Assembly: GCF_007821455.1 (NCBI RefSeq) | Contig: NZ_VIAE01000004.1 | Coordinates: 1-40,003, forward strand | Direction: 5' to 3' | Source: Candidatus Phytoplasma pini | GTDB lineage: Bacteria; Bacillota_I; Bacilli_A; Acholeplasmatales; Acholeplasmataceae | DNA: 40,003 nucleotides | Part shown: positions 8,808 to 17,163 of the stretch, piece by piece | Position numbering within the stretch: position 1 is the first letter of the stretch | Layout of the letters: each line of letters starts with the position of its first letter | Position numbers and translations under genes: made by a program | Notes under the pieces: model-generated | Database searches by the model: none | Seen by the model: the letters and a program-made list of their open reading frames with translations, nothing else | What the model was told of the DNA's origin: nothing

Positions 8808-9518
8808 ATGGTTGTAAGTGAAAAAAATAAAATAAAGAACGCAGAAATTATTCAAAATAAAAAAAATGATAATTTAGAAAATAATAAATTAAAAAAAGAT
8901 TCAAAAAAATCAAAATATAATTGCGAATATTCCGGTCATTGCGAAGATTTTGACTGTAACAAATGTGATTGTAAAGATTGTGATTGTTTGAATATCGAAA
9001 AATTAAAAGAAGATAATAAAAAATTAAAAGAAGATAATAAAAAATTAAAAGAAGAATTATTGGCGATTTGTAATATTAGAGAAAACGATAAGTTAAAATA
9101 TCAAGCTGATTTAGAAAATTTTAAAAAAAGAATCCAAAAAGAACAAATAACAGCTTTAAAATATGCTTCGATGGATTTGATTAATGATATAATCATCCCT
9201 TTAGAACAATTTGACAAAGTTCTGGAAACAAATATAGAAGATAATAAATTATTACAACAATTTTTATCTGGATTTAAAATGATTAATCAACAAGTGAAAG
9301 ATTCTTTAACAAAAAATGGTGTTAAAGAAATTAAAGCTTTAGGTGAAAAATTTGATCCTAAATTCCATTATGCTGTTGAAAAAATTGCAGATAAAGAACA
9401 ACCTAATGGTATTAATGTTTCTGTTTTACAAAAAGGTTTTTTTTATAAAGATTTAGTTTTAAAACCAGCTATGGTAAAAATTAATGAATGGAGTAATAAA
9501 AATAATGAAAACAAATAA
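8808..9518 (+). CDS. grpE: GrpE nucleotide exchange factor with a Cys-rich N-terminal segment
   Basis: 236 residues. The C-terminal two thirds are typical GrpE: a long coiled coil, [15 protein letters not shown], then the beta domain ending in a motif like [17 protein letters not shown]. GrpE releases ADP from DnaK and acts as a dimer. The odd part is residues 39-60, with seven Cys and one His in 22 residues (C39, H44, C45, C50, C53, C55, C58, C60), unlike usual GrpE N-termini, which are acidic and free of Cys. It is followed by repeats of KLKEDNK. AAAGGAG stands about 13 bases before the ATG. The end overlaps the dnaK start. Confidence 0.93.
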   Translation: MVVSEKNKIKNAEIIQNKKNDNLENNKLKKDSKKSKYNCEYSGHCEDFDCNKCDCKDCDCLNIEKLKEDNKKLKEDNKKLKEELLAICNIRENDKLKYQADLENFKKRIQKEQITALKYASMDLINDIIIPLEQFDKVLETNIEDNKLLQQFLSGFKMINQQVKDSLTKNGVKEIKALGEKFDPKFHYAVEKIADKEQPNGINVSVLQKGFFYKDLVLKPAMVKINEWSNKNNENK

Positions 9519-11364
9519 AATTATAGGAATAGATTTAGGAACAACTAATTCTTGTGTTGCTGTTATGGAAGGAAAAGAATCAAAAGTAATTACTAATGCT
9601 GAAGGCGGAAGAACAACACCTTCTATCGTTGCTTTCAAAGGAAAAGAAATTTTAGTAGGAGAAGTGGCTAAAAGACAAATTTTGACTAATCCAAATACTG
9701 TTTCTTCGATTAAAAGACATATGGGAGAGAATGATTTTACTGTTAATATAAATAATCATAAATACACTCCTCAAGAAATTAGTGCAATGATTTTGAAAAA
9801 TTTAAAGAAACAAGCAGAAGATTATTTAGGAGCTGAAGTTACACAAGCAATTATTACAGTTCCTGCTTATTTTAATGATAATCAAAGACAAGCGACTAAA
9901 GATGCAGGAAGAATTGCAGGTTTAGAAGTAAAAAGAATTATTAACGAACCTACTGCTGCTGCTTTAGCTTATGGAATAGATAAAAGCGAAAAAGAACAAA
10001 ACATTTTAGTTTTTGATTTAGGAGGAGGAACTTTTGACGTTTCTGTTTTGAATTTAGCTGAAGGTAATTTTTCTGTTTTAGCTACTTCAGGAGATAATAA
10101 CTTAGGTGGCGATGATTTTGATTATAAAATTGTTGATTTTTTAGTTAATGAATTTAAAAAAGAATATCAGATTGATTTATCAAAAGATAAAACAGCAAAA
10201 CAAAGATTAAAAGATGCTGCAGAAAAAACTAAAAAAGAATTAAGTAGTATTACAGCTACTCAAATTTCTTTACCTTTTATTTCTATGAGTTCAACGAGTG
10301 GACCTTTACATTTAGAATATAATATTACTAGAGCAAAATTTGATGAATTAACACAAGATTTAGTAAAACGTTGTTCTGTTCCTTTAAGACAAGCTTTGAG
10401 TGATTCTAAAATGAAATCTAGTGAAATCGATCAAGTACTTTTAGTAGGTGGTTCAACAAGGATTCCAGCTGTTCAAGATTTAGTTAAAAAAGAATTGAAT
10501 AAAGAAACCCTTAATAAAAGTATTAATCCTGATGAAGTTGTTGCGATGGGAGCTGCTATTCAAGGCGGTATTTTAACAGGCGAAATTAAAGACGTTGTTC
10601 TTTTAGATGTAACCCCTTTATCTCTAGGTATTGAAACTTTAGGAGGTGTTTTTACTAAATTAATTGATAGAAACACTACTATTCCTACTTCTAAATCTCA
10701 AATTTTTTCTACTGCTGTAGATAATCAACCCTCTGTTGATATTAACGTTTTACAAGGCGAAAGACCGCTTGCTAAAGATAATAAAAATTTAGGGCAATTC
10801 CGTTTGGATAATATCCCCCCTGCGCCAAAAGGAGTTCCGAAAATAGAAGTTTCTTTTGATATCGATGTTAACGGCATTGTTTCTGTAAAAGCTAAAGATT
10901 TAGGTACAAACAAAGAACAAAAAATTGTTATTTCAGGAAAAGGTTCTTTATCAGAAGAAGAAATTCAAAAAATGATTAAAGAAGCTGAAGAAAATGCTGC
11001 TGCGGATAAAGAGAAAAAAGAACAAATTGAACTTCTAAACAATGCTGATAGCTTAATCGCTCAAACAAAAAAATCTTTAGAAACTTTAAAAAATGAAATG
11101 AATGATGAAGAAAAAAACAAAATTCAAAGTCATATTAATTCTTTAGAAGAATCTTTAAAAGGTGAAGATTTTAATTTAATTAAAGAAAAATTTGAACTTT
11201 TAGAAAAAGAAGCACAATCATTAGTTATGCGTGTTTATCAAAAAGAACAAGAAAAAAACAATCAAAAAGATAATAGTTATGATAATGATAAAAAAAATAA
11301 TCAAAAAGATAATTCAAAATCTAATGATGAAACTTTGGATGCTGAATTTAAAGAAAAAAAATAA
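9505..11364 (+). CDS. dnaK: Molecular chaperone DnaK (Hsp70)
   Basis: 619 residues from ATG 9505. I prefer this start over an upstream in-frame ATG at 9484 because all DnaK proteins begin close to [17 protein letters not shown] lies 11 bases ahead, and the start overlaps the last 14 bases of grpE, suggesting coupling. ATPase landmarks are [52 protein letters not shown] and [13 protein letters not shown]. The interdomain linker is [15 protein letters not shown], followed by the substrate-binding domain. The C-terminal tail is a low-complexity Lys/Asn/Asp stretch, and the usual EEVD-like bacterial end is replaced by DAEFKEKK. Works with GrpE and DnaJ on either side. Confidence 0.98.
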   Translation: MKTNKIIGIDLGTTNSCVAVMEGKESKVITNAEGGRTTPSIVAFKGKEILVGEVAKRQILTNPNTVSSIKRHMGENDFTVNINNHKYTPQEISAMILKNLKKQAEDYLGAEVTQAIITVPAYFNDNQRQATKDAGRIAGLEVKRIINEPTAAALAYGIDKSEKEQNILVFDLGGGTFDVSVLNLAEGNFSVLATSGDNNLGGDDFDYKIVDFLVNEFKKEYQIDLSKDKTAKQRLKDAAEKTKKELSSITATQISLPFISMSSTSGPLHLEYNITRAKFDELTQDLVKRCSVPLRQALSDSKMKSSEIDQVLLVGGSTRIPAVQDLVKKELNKETLNKSINPDEVVAMGAAIQGGILTGEIKDVVLLDVTPLSLGIETLGGVFTKLIDRNTTIPTSKSQIFSTAVDNQPSVDINVLQGERPLAKDNKNLGQFRLDNIPPAPKGVPKIEVSFDIDVNGIVSVKAKDLGTNKEQKIVISGKGSLSEEEIQKMIKEAEENAAADKEKKEQIELLNNADSLIAQTKKSLETLKNEMNDEEKNKIQSHINSLEESLKGEDFNLIKEKFELLEKEAQSLVMRVYQKEQEKNNQKDNSYDNDKKNNQKDNSKSNDETLDAEFKEKK

Positions 11365-11385
11365 TTTATTTTTTTAATATTTTTT

Positions 11386-11418
11386 AGAAATCAAAAAAAT
11401 TTATTTTTTTTGGTTTCT
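11386..11418 (+). terminator. Hairpin terminator or attenuator after dnaK
   Basis: AGAAATCAAAAAAA (11386-11399) pairs with TTTTTTTGGTTTCT (one G-T wobble), then TTCTTAATTTTTT. It lies between dnaK and dnaJ, so dnaJ may be made at a lower level or from a further promoter. Confidence 0.6.
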
Positions 11419-11474
11419 TTCTTAATTTTTTAAAAATTTTAATTACTGAAATTTATTTAGGAGTTTGTTTCGAT

Positions 11475-12542
11475 GTGAATACAAAAAGAGATTATTATGA
11501 TGTTTTAGGAATATCTAAAACAGCTAGCGAACAAGAAATTACAAAAGCTTACAGAACACTTACTAAAAAATATCATCCAGATATTAGCAAAGAAAACAAC
11601 GCCACTGAAAAATTTAAAGAAGTACAAAAAGCTTATGAAACCTTAAAAGATCCTCAAAAAAGATCTAATTATGATAACTTTGGTCATGATGCTTATAATC
11701 AACAAACAAGCAGTGGATTTCAAGGGTTCAGTAATAGCGGAGGTTTTGATTTTGTTGATGATATTTTCGAAACTTTTTTTGGCGGCAGAACATCTAAAAA
11801 TAATAGTCAAAAAACAAAAGTGCAAAAAGATTTGCATGTTGAAATGACTATTAGTTTTTTGGATGCAGTTTTAGGAACAGAGAAAAAAATTGATTTAGAT
11901 ATCGAGGAAGACTGTCCTCAATGTAATGCTACAGGAGCTAAAGAGTCTAAAGATATTATTTTATGTTCTTCATGTAATGGTTCAGGATATATTACTAAAA
12001 CACAAAGAATTTTTTTAGGTAATATAAACACTAAGCAAGTTTGTAACAAATGTCGTGGTACAGGTCATATTATTTTGAATAAATGTTTTTTATGCAAAGG
12101 GGATAAAAGAATCAAAAATAAAAAAACATTTACAATTAATATACCTGCTGGAGTAGAAGATGGTATGACTTTACAATTAGAAGAAAAAGGAAATAAAGGT
12201 CATTTAGGAGTTTCAAATGGTGATTTATATATACTTTTTCATGTTCTAAAACATGAAAATTTCGAAAGAAAAGAAAATGATATTTTTTCTAATGTTGATA
12301 TTACTTTTTCTCAAGCGACACTTGGTGCCATCATTGATATAAAAACAATTTATGGAGAAATTAATTTAAAGATTCCTGCTGGAACACAAACAAATACTAA
12401 ATTCAGATTAAAACATAAAGGTGTTTCTTATTTAAATACTTATCGTAAAGGCGACCATTATGTTATTGTGAAAATAATCACTCCTACAAAATTATCATAT
12501 GAGCAAAAACAACTTTTTAGAAGATTACAAGAATTAGAATAA
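11475..12542 (+). CDS. dnaJ: Co-chaperone DnaJ (Hsp40)
   Basis: 355 residues. J domain with HPD at 34-36 (KKYHPDISKE), a Gly/Phe-rich stretch (GFQGFSNSGGFDF), four zinc-binding CxxCxGxG-type repeats (CPQCNATG, CSSCNGSG, CNKCRGTG, CFLCKGDK; the last departs from the pattern), and the C-terminal substrate-binding beta domains. The start is GTG at 11475, with AGGAG about 11 bases ahead. An ATG one frame earlier (11473) is immediately followed by TGA, so it cannot encode the protein. Stimulates DnaK ATP hydrolysis and delivers clients. Confidence 0.97.
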   Translation: MNTKRDYYDVLGISKTASEQEITKAYRTLTKKYHPDISKENNATEKFKEVQKAYETLKDPQKRSNYDNFGHDAYNQQTSSGFQGFSNSGGFDFVDDIFETFFGGRTSKNNSQKTKVQKDLHVEMTISFLDAVLGTEKKIDLDIEEDCPQCNATGAKESKDIILCSSCNGSGYITKTQRIFLGNINTKQVCNKCRGTGHIILNKCFLCKGDKRIKNKKTFTINIPAGVEDGMTLQLEEKGNKGHLGVSNGDLYILFHVLKHENFERKENDIFSNVDITFSQATLGAIIDIKTIYGEINLKIPAGTQTNTKFRLKHKGVSYLNTYRKGDHYVIVKIITPTKLSYEQKQLFRRLQELE

Positions 12543-12670
12543 AAAATTTAATTTTCTGAAATATTATTTCAATAAATTTATTTGTTTTAGAAAATATTTA
12601 TTTTTTTGAATTTTATTTTATTTTTGAATATTATTTGTGTATATCTATTAAGTAAAGGTTAATAATTATT

Positions 12671-13672
12671 ATGATTTTAGTTAAATGTAATCATTCTGAA
12701 AGCTTAAAACCTTATTTTTATTTCGCTTTAGAAGAATATTTTTTAAATAATTTTTTAAATAAAAATGAAATCTTTTTCTTTTTGTGGAAAATTCACGGAG
12801 TTGTAATTGGTAAAAATCAAATTATCGAAAACGAAGTTAATTTAGATTTTTTAAGAGAAAATAAAATTGATATTTTTAGACGTCCCACAGGGGGAGGTTG
12901 TGTTTATAATGATCCTCAAACTCCTCTTTTTAGTATTATTACCAAAAAAAAAGATAAAGATTTTAGTTTTAAAAAATATTTAGTTCATATCATTGAAGCT
13001 TTTAAAAAATTAGGAATAGATTTATATTTTAGTGGACGTAATGATATTTTATTAAATGGGAAAAAAGTTTCTGGTAGTTCTTTTATGGAGAATAAGAACG
13101 GAATGATTATGCACGGCACTTTACTTTATAATTGTGATATTCCTACTATGATTCGTTGCATAACTCCTAATGATGAAAAATTAATTTCTAAAGGAATAGA
13201 AAGTGTTTCATCTCGTGTTACTAATTTAAAAAAATATTTGAATAAAGATATTACACAAGAAAAATTAATGACTTATTTAGAAAATTTTTTAACAAATAGA
13301 ATTTATATTCTAAGCGAGGAAGAAATATCAAAAATTAAAAATATGGCCTTAAAATATTCAAATAAAGAATGGATATACGGAGAACATCCTTTTTATACAA
13401 AAAATTTAAAACAAACTTTTGATTGGGGTTGTTTAGAAATTTTGTTATCTTTACGTAAAGGAAAAATAGAAAAAATATTTTTAAGAGGAGATTTCTTTCA
13501 TAAAAAAGAAGAAAATGGATTATTTAAATTTACAAATTATTTCGAGAATATCCTTTATAATCAAGAAGAAATAAAAAAAATTTTAGAACATGTTAATATT
13601 AATGATTATATTTTAAATGCTAAAAATGAAGATTTTTTAACTTTATTAACAAAAGGAATGATATATTTATAA
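12671..13672 (+). CDS. lplA: Lipoate-protein ligase A
   Basis: 333 residues. Contains the ligase signature RRPTGGGCVYND (70-81), the lysine-containing NGKKVSGSSF segment, HGTLLYN and the C-terminal accessory domain typical of bacterial LplA (WKIHGVVIGKNQ near the start). It activates free lipoate with ATP and attaches it to a lysine of lipoyl domains. The likely substrate in this window is the free-standing lipoyl protein of pyruvate dehydrogenase at 34728-34964. AAAGG lies about 13 bases before the ATG. A strong hairpin follows. Confidence 0.93.
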   Translation: MILVKCNHSESLKPYFYFALEEYFLNNFLNKNEIFFFLWKIHGVVIGKNQIIENEVNLDFLRENKIDIFRRPTGGGCVYNDPQTPLFSIITKKKDKDFSFKKYLVHIIEAFKKLGIDLYFSGRNDILLNGKKVSGSSFMENKNGMIMHGTLLYNCDIPTMIRCITPNDEKLISKGIESVSSRVTNLKKYLNKDITQEKLMTYLENFLTNRIYILSEEEISKIKNMALKYSNKEWIYGEHPFYTKNLKQTFDWGCLEILLSLRKGKIEKIFLRGDFFHKKEENGLFKFTNYFENILYNQEEIKKILEHVNINDYILNAKNEDFLTLLTKGMIYL

Positions 13673-13682
13673 TGATAAAAAT

Positions 13683-13719
13683 AAGAGAATACTTTACTTA
13701 ATAAAAAAAGTATTCTCTT
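13683..13719 (+). terminator. Terminator of lplA
   Basis: Perfect 13-bp stem AAGAGAATACTTT / AAAGTATTCTCTT with an 11-base loop, starting 10 bases after the lplA stop. The following bases (GGTTATCTAATTTTT) are only moderately T-rich. Confidence 0.8.
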
Positions 13720-13874
13720 GGTTATCTAATTTTTCTTGTTAAAATTAAATTTATTAATTTTTATTTTTTCAAAATAGAAATTTAAAAATATGGATAAATG
13801 TTTTATTGAAATAATCTAAAATATTTTGTATTATAACCAAAATAATTTTCATTAAAGTATTTATGGATATTTTT

Positions 13875-13902
13875 TTGACAATAAATATGCGAGATTTAAT
13901 AT
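13875..13902 (+). promoter_or_regulatory. Promoter of the ThiT-like gene
   Basis: TTGACA (13875-13880), a 16-base spacer and TAATAT (13897-13902), about 88 bases before the start codon. No riboswitch is obvious in the leader, which carries two copies of CATATATA just ahead of the ATG (from 13972). Confidence 0.6.
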
Positions 13903-13989
13903 TTTTATATTAAAAATATTTTTATAGGAATTATATAAAAAAATAATAAAAAAAGAAAGGTCATATATAAGTTCATATATAATATAAGT

Positions 13990-14658
13990 ATGAAAAATTT
14001 ATTATTAAAAAAAATTATTGCTATTTCTTTTTTCTTAGCTATTGCTTTTATTATAGAATATATTGTTTCTTTTAGTTTCGGAATTCATTGTTATTTTTCT
14101 TTATTGAAAATTGAATTATTACCAATTTTATCAATAGGTTTTCTTTTTGGTTTAAAATTTAGTTTTTTTTCTACTTTATTTTATATTTTAATTCATAGTT
14201 TATTAGAGTTTGTTTTTTCATTTCATAAACATGATTTAATTTTAGTTAATAATGATGTATTTTCTTTATTTTTTGCATTTTCTTTATTATTATATATTTT
14301 TATTATTCCTTATTTGTCTTGTGTAATAACAGGATTTTTTTATCGTAAAGATTTAAAACATTTAAATTATTATCGAAATGTTATTCAAAGTTTATCATTA
14401 ATTACTTTGATCCAAATTGTTTCTTACTTTATTTTTGCTTTAATAATTCATTTTTTTTACTCTAATAGTTTTAATGAATTTTTAGAGCATTTCCCAAAAA
14501 CAATTTTAAAAATTTCAGGAGAAGGTTTTTCTTTGGCTTTTTTTATTTTCTTATTTTATTTAATATCTGTGATAATTACCAATATTATCTTAGGAATTAT
14601 TTTTTATTTTTTAAATCCTATTTTAAAGGAAAATATTGAATTTTTTCTATCAGAATAA
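13990..14658 (+). CDS. ECF transporter S-component, ThiT (thiamine)-like
   Basis: 222 residues with about six hydrophobic segments. The segment LLPILSIGFLFGLKFSFFS (from about residue 43) followed by ILIHSLLEF resembles the conserved helix pair of thiamine-specific S-components (pattern PI..IGLRRG..GL..G...GLL). Such proteins bind a vitamin and pass it through a shared EcfT/EcfA module, which is not in this window. Thiamine would fit because the pyruvate dehydrogenase E1 encoded nearby needs thiamine diphosphate. Another vitamin is possible. No good Shine-Dalgarno sequence sits close to the ATG (GAAAGG is about 30 bases away). Confidence 0.55.
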   Translation: MKNLLLKKIIAISFFLAIAFIIEYIVSFSFGIHCYFSLLKIELLPILSIGFLFGLKFSFFSTLFYILIHSLLEFVFSFHKHDLILVNNDVFSLFFAFSLLLYIFIIPYLSCVITGFFYRKDLKHLNYYRNVIQSLSLITLIQIVSYFIFALIIHFFYSNSFNEFLEHFPKTILKISGEGFSLAFFIFLFYLISVIITNIILGIIFYFLNPILKENIEFFLSE

Positions 14659-14683
14659 AGTCAAAATATATTAAATTCTGATT

Positions 14684-15262
14684 TTATTTTAAAAATTTAT
14701 CTACAATTTTTAAATAATCAATTCGAGGACTGTAACCGAAAGGAATTTCAAAAAGTTCTTTTTCTAAGATATTATAATTAATACTTTTTTTTTGGGTATT
14801 ATTGATATAATTAATAAAGAATTCTATAGGCATATAAAAATATTTGTTTTTGTTAACAAAAAAAATTAAAAAAAAAGCTATACCTTTGAATTGTTTGACG
14901 CGTTGTAAATGTAATATTTGATGTTCTGGAATATTTGCAAAAGTAAAATTTGTTTTATGATTAGTCTCTTTAGCGTCAAAACATAAATATTTTTCTTTAT
15001 ATAAGCCTTGATAATCCGGAAGGGAACGCGAGCGATAATAAGCTTCTGTTATTTGAGTTTTTTTTCTTTGATGATATTTTACTTTAACAACTTGAATAGG
15101 TATTTCGCTTTTAAAAATCAAAGCTTTGTTTTGTCTATTATAATAAAGATTGGTGGAATTGATATCTTTTTCTAAATTCATTCCTAAATTTGATAATTTT
15201 TTGTTTTTAATAAGAGAAATTTGATTTTTAGATAATTTTATTTTTTTGCAAAAATCATTCAT
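14684..15262 (-). CDS. recU: Holliday junction resolvase RecU
   Basis: 192 residues matching Firmicutes RecU from end to end: LGMNLEKDINSTNLYY (family: GM.LE.DIN.TN.YY), IQVVKVKY, EAYYRSRSLPDYQGLYK, FDAKETNHKTNF, EHQILHLQRV and FGYSPRIDYLKIVD. Probable metal-binding residues are D83, D96 and K98; many homologues have Glu where D96 stands. RecU cuts four-way DNA junctions in recombinational repair. It is divergent from the RNase J pair and convergent with the ThiT-like gene. In Bacillus recU is paired with the penicillin-binding protein gene ponA, which is absent here, as expected for a wall-less cell. Confidence 0.92.
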   Translation of the reverse strand: MNDFCKKIKLSKNQISLIKNKKLSNLGMNLEKDINSTNLYYNRQNKALIFKSEIPIQVVKVKYHQRKKTQITEAYYRSRSLPDYQGLYKEKYLCFDAKETNHKTNFTFANIPEHQILHLQRVKQFKGIAFFLIFFVNKNKYFYMPIEFFINYINNTQKKSINYNILEKELFEIPFGYSPRIDYLKIVDKFLK

Positions 15263-15418
15263 ATTTTTAAATTTTCTTTCTTTTTTATGTTAAATCAATA
15301 AATTGAAATTTTATTATATCATTATAATATAATTTTTTTCGAAAAAAAGGAATAAACAATAATATTTTTAATTATTTTACATAATTTGAGAAATTTTTTT
15401 AAGGAGTCCGTATTATAC

Positions 15419-17101
15419 ATGCATAAAGATATTAATTTTTTCGCTCTAGGAGGAATTGGTGAAAATGGAAAAAATTTTTATCTATTAAAAATCAAATCTT
15501 CTTATTTTATTTTAGATACGGGATTAAAATATCCTAACGATTCTGTTCTTGGAATAGATTTTATAATTTCAGATTATACTTGTTTAGAAAATATTAAAGA
15601 TCAAATTAAAGCTATTTTTATTACTTCTGCTTTTGAAACGCATTCAGGAGCTTTTGATTATTTGGCTCATTATTTTAAAGTTCCTGTTTATGGAACAGAA
15701 TTTATTATCAATGTTTTAAAAACAAATTGTTTAAAAAATAATTTAGAAATTAGTAAAATAAATTTAGAAATTATTAACGAATCTTCTGAATTAAATTTTA
15801 TTGATACTAAAGTTTCTTTTTTCAATATAGCTCATTTTTTACCAGAGTCTTTTGGTATAGCTTTTGACACAGAACAAGGTTTGATTTTTTATATAAGTGA
15901 GATGTATTTTTTACAATCTAAAAATAAACAATTTCAAACTAATTATGCTTATTTAGCTTCATTATCTCAAAAAAAAAAGACTTTAGCTTTAATATCTTCA
16001 TCACAAGGTGCTTTTAATATTAATCCACAAAAAAAAGAAACTGTTTTGGAATATGAATTTAGTAGTTATTTAACTAATATTCAAAATAATATTATAATTT
16101 CTTTTTTAATTCCTGATTTAGTAAAAATACAATTAGTCATTAATTTAGCAGTAGAATTGAATTTAAAAATTGCTATTTTAGGAAGAAAAAGCGAAAGTAT
16201 TGTTAACGTAGCTTTACGCAAAGGTTATTTAAAAATTCCATATGGTTTTTTAGTGAATTTAAAAACATCTACAAATTATATTAAATATACTAATTTAGTT
16301 GTAATAATTGTTGGTAAACGGTTTGAGCCTTTTTATAGATTGCAAAGAATATGCAAACAAACAGATCGTTTAATGAAATTACATCCAAAAGATAAGATTT
16401 TATTATTATCCATTGAATCATCAGGTGTTGATAAGATTCAAAGCAAAACATTAGATCTTTTAGCTCGTAATGGTTTTGATGTTGATATTTTAATTAAAGA
16501 TCTATTTAAAGTATCTTATAATTATGAAGAAAATTTAAAATTATTATTACATTTATTAGAACCTAAGTTTTTCCTACCTATAATAGGGGAATATCGACAT
16601 CAATTCCAAATTAAAAAAATTGCTGAGAATTTTAATTATGCTAAAGAAAATATTTTCTTATTTGAAAACGGTGATAAATGGATCTATGATTTTAAAAATA
16701 AACCTTATATTCAAAAAGGTTTTTTGAAAAAATTAGGTGAAATTTTAATTGATGGAACACCTGTTTTAGAAGGTAATGAATATATCTTAAGAGATAGAGA
16801 ACTGTTAGCTAATGATGGTGTAATTATTATCGCATGTAATATAGATCTAAAATTCAAAAAAAATGTTGGTAATATCGAAATTGTAAGTAAAGGTTTTTTA
16901 GATAGCCCACAAGTCGAAATTATTTTAAATAAATTAAAAGAAATTTTTTTAGATTTAAATAATCAATTTTTGCAAAATAATTCAAATTTAAAATTAAGTG
17001 ATTTTAAAAATGATTTAAGAGAACATATATCAAAATTTGTTTTTAAAGAAACCAAAAAAAAACCTATCATTATTCCTGTTTTAATTGTTAGCAATTATTA
17101 A
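15419..17101 (+). CDS. RNase J paralogue lacking the catalytic metal-binding residues (probable pseudoenzyme)
   Basis: 560 residues from ATG 15419, preceded by AAGGAG; an in-frame TTG 33 bases upstream is less likely. The fold is that of RNase J (FALGGIGENGKNFYLL, ILDTGLKYPND, GEYRHQ, C-terminal domain ending KKPIIIPVLIV). The metal centre is gone: HGHEDH of the family reads SAFETH (70-75), the TSDFKID aspartate motif is ISEMYFL, the HVSGHA histidines are missing and HGEY is IGEY. It is therefore unlikely to cut RNA. It lies 62 bases upstream of the intact paralogue, probably in one operon. B. subtilis J1 and J2 form a complex in which J2 contributes little activity, so this may be an extreme J2-like scaffold. 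Confidence 0.85.
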   Translation: MHKDINFFALGGIGENGKNFYLLKIKSSYFILDTGLKYPNDSVLGIDFIISDYTCLENIKDQIKAIFITSAFETHSGAFDYLAHYFKVPVYGTEFIINVLKTNCLKNNLEISKINLEIINESSELNFIDTKVSFFNIAHFLPESFGIAFDTEQGLIFYISEMYFLQSKNKQFQTNYAYLASLSQKKKTLALISSSQGAFNINPQKKETVLEYEFSSYLTNIQNNIIISFLIPDLVKIQLVINLAVELNLKIAILGRKSESIVNVALRKGYLKIPYGFLVNLKTSTNYIKYTNLVVIIVGKRFEPFYRLQRICKQTDRLMKLHPKDKILLLSIESSGVDKIQSKTLDLLARNGFDVDILIKDLFKVSYNYEENLKLLLHLLEPKFFLPIIGEYRHQFQIKKIAENFNYAKENIFLFENGDKWIYDFKNKPYIQKGFLKKLGEILIDGTPVLEGNEYILRDRELLANDGVIIIACNIDLKFKKNVGNIEIVSKGFLDSPQVEIILNKLKEIFLDLNNQFLQNNSNLKLSDFKNDLREHISKFVFKETKKKPIIIPVLIVSNY

Positions 17102-17163
17102 CTTTTAATTAGATATTTTTCGAAATTTTAAAGTAAGATAAAAAACGAAAGGATACAATAAAT

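Noticed and set aside
10725-10913. 62-aa minus-strand ORF within dnaK
   Set aside because: Antisense to a highly conserved DnaK segment; no start signals.
11643-11837. 64-aa minus-strand ORF within dnaJ
   Set aside because: Antisense to the J and Gly/Phe region of dnaJ; shadow.
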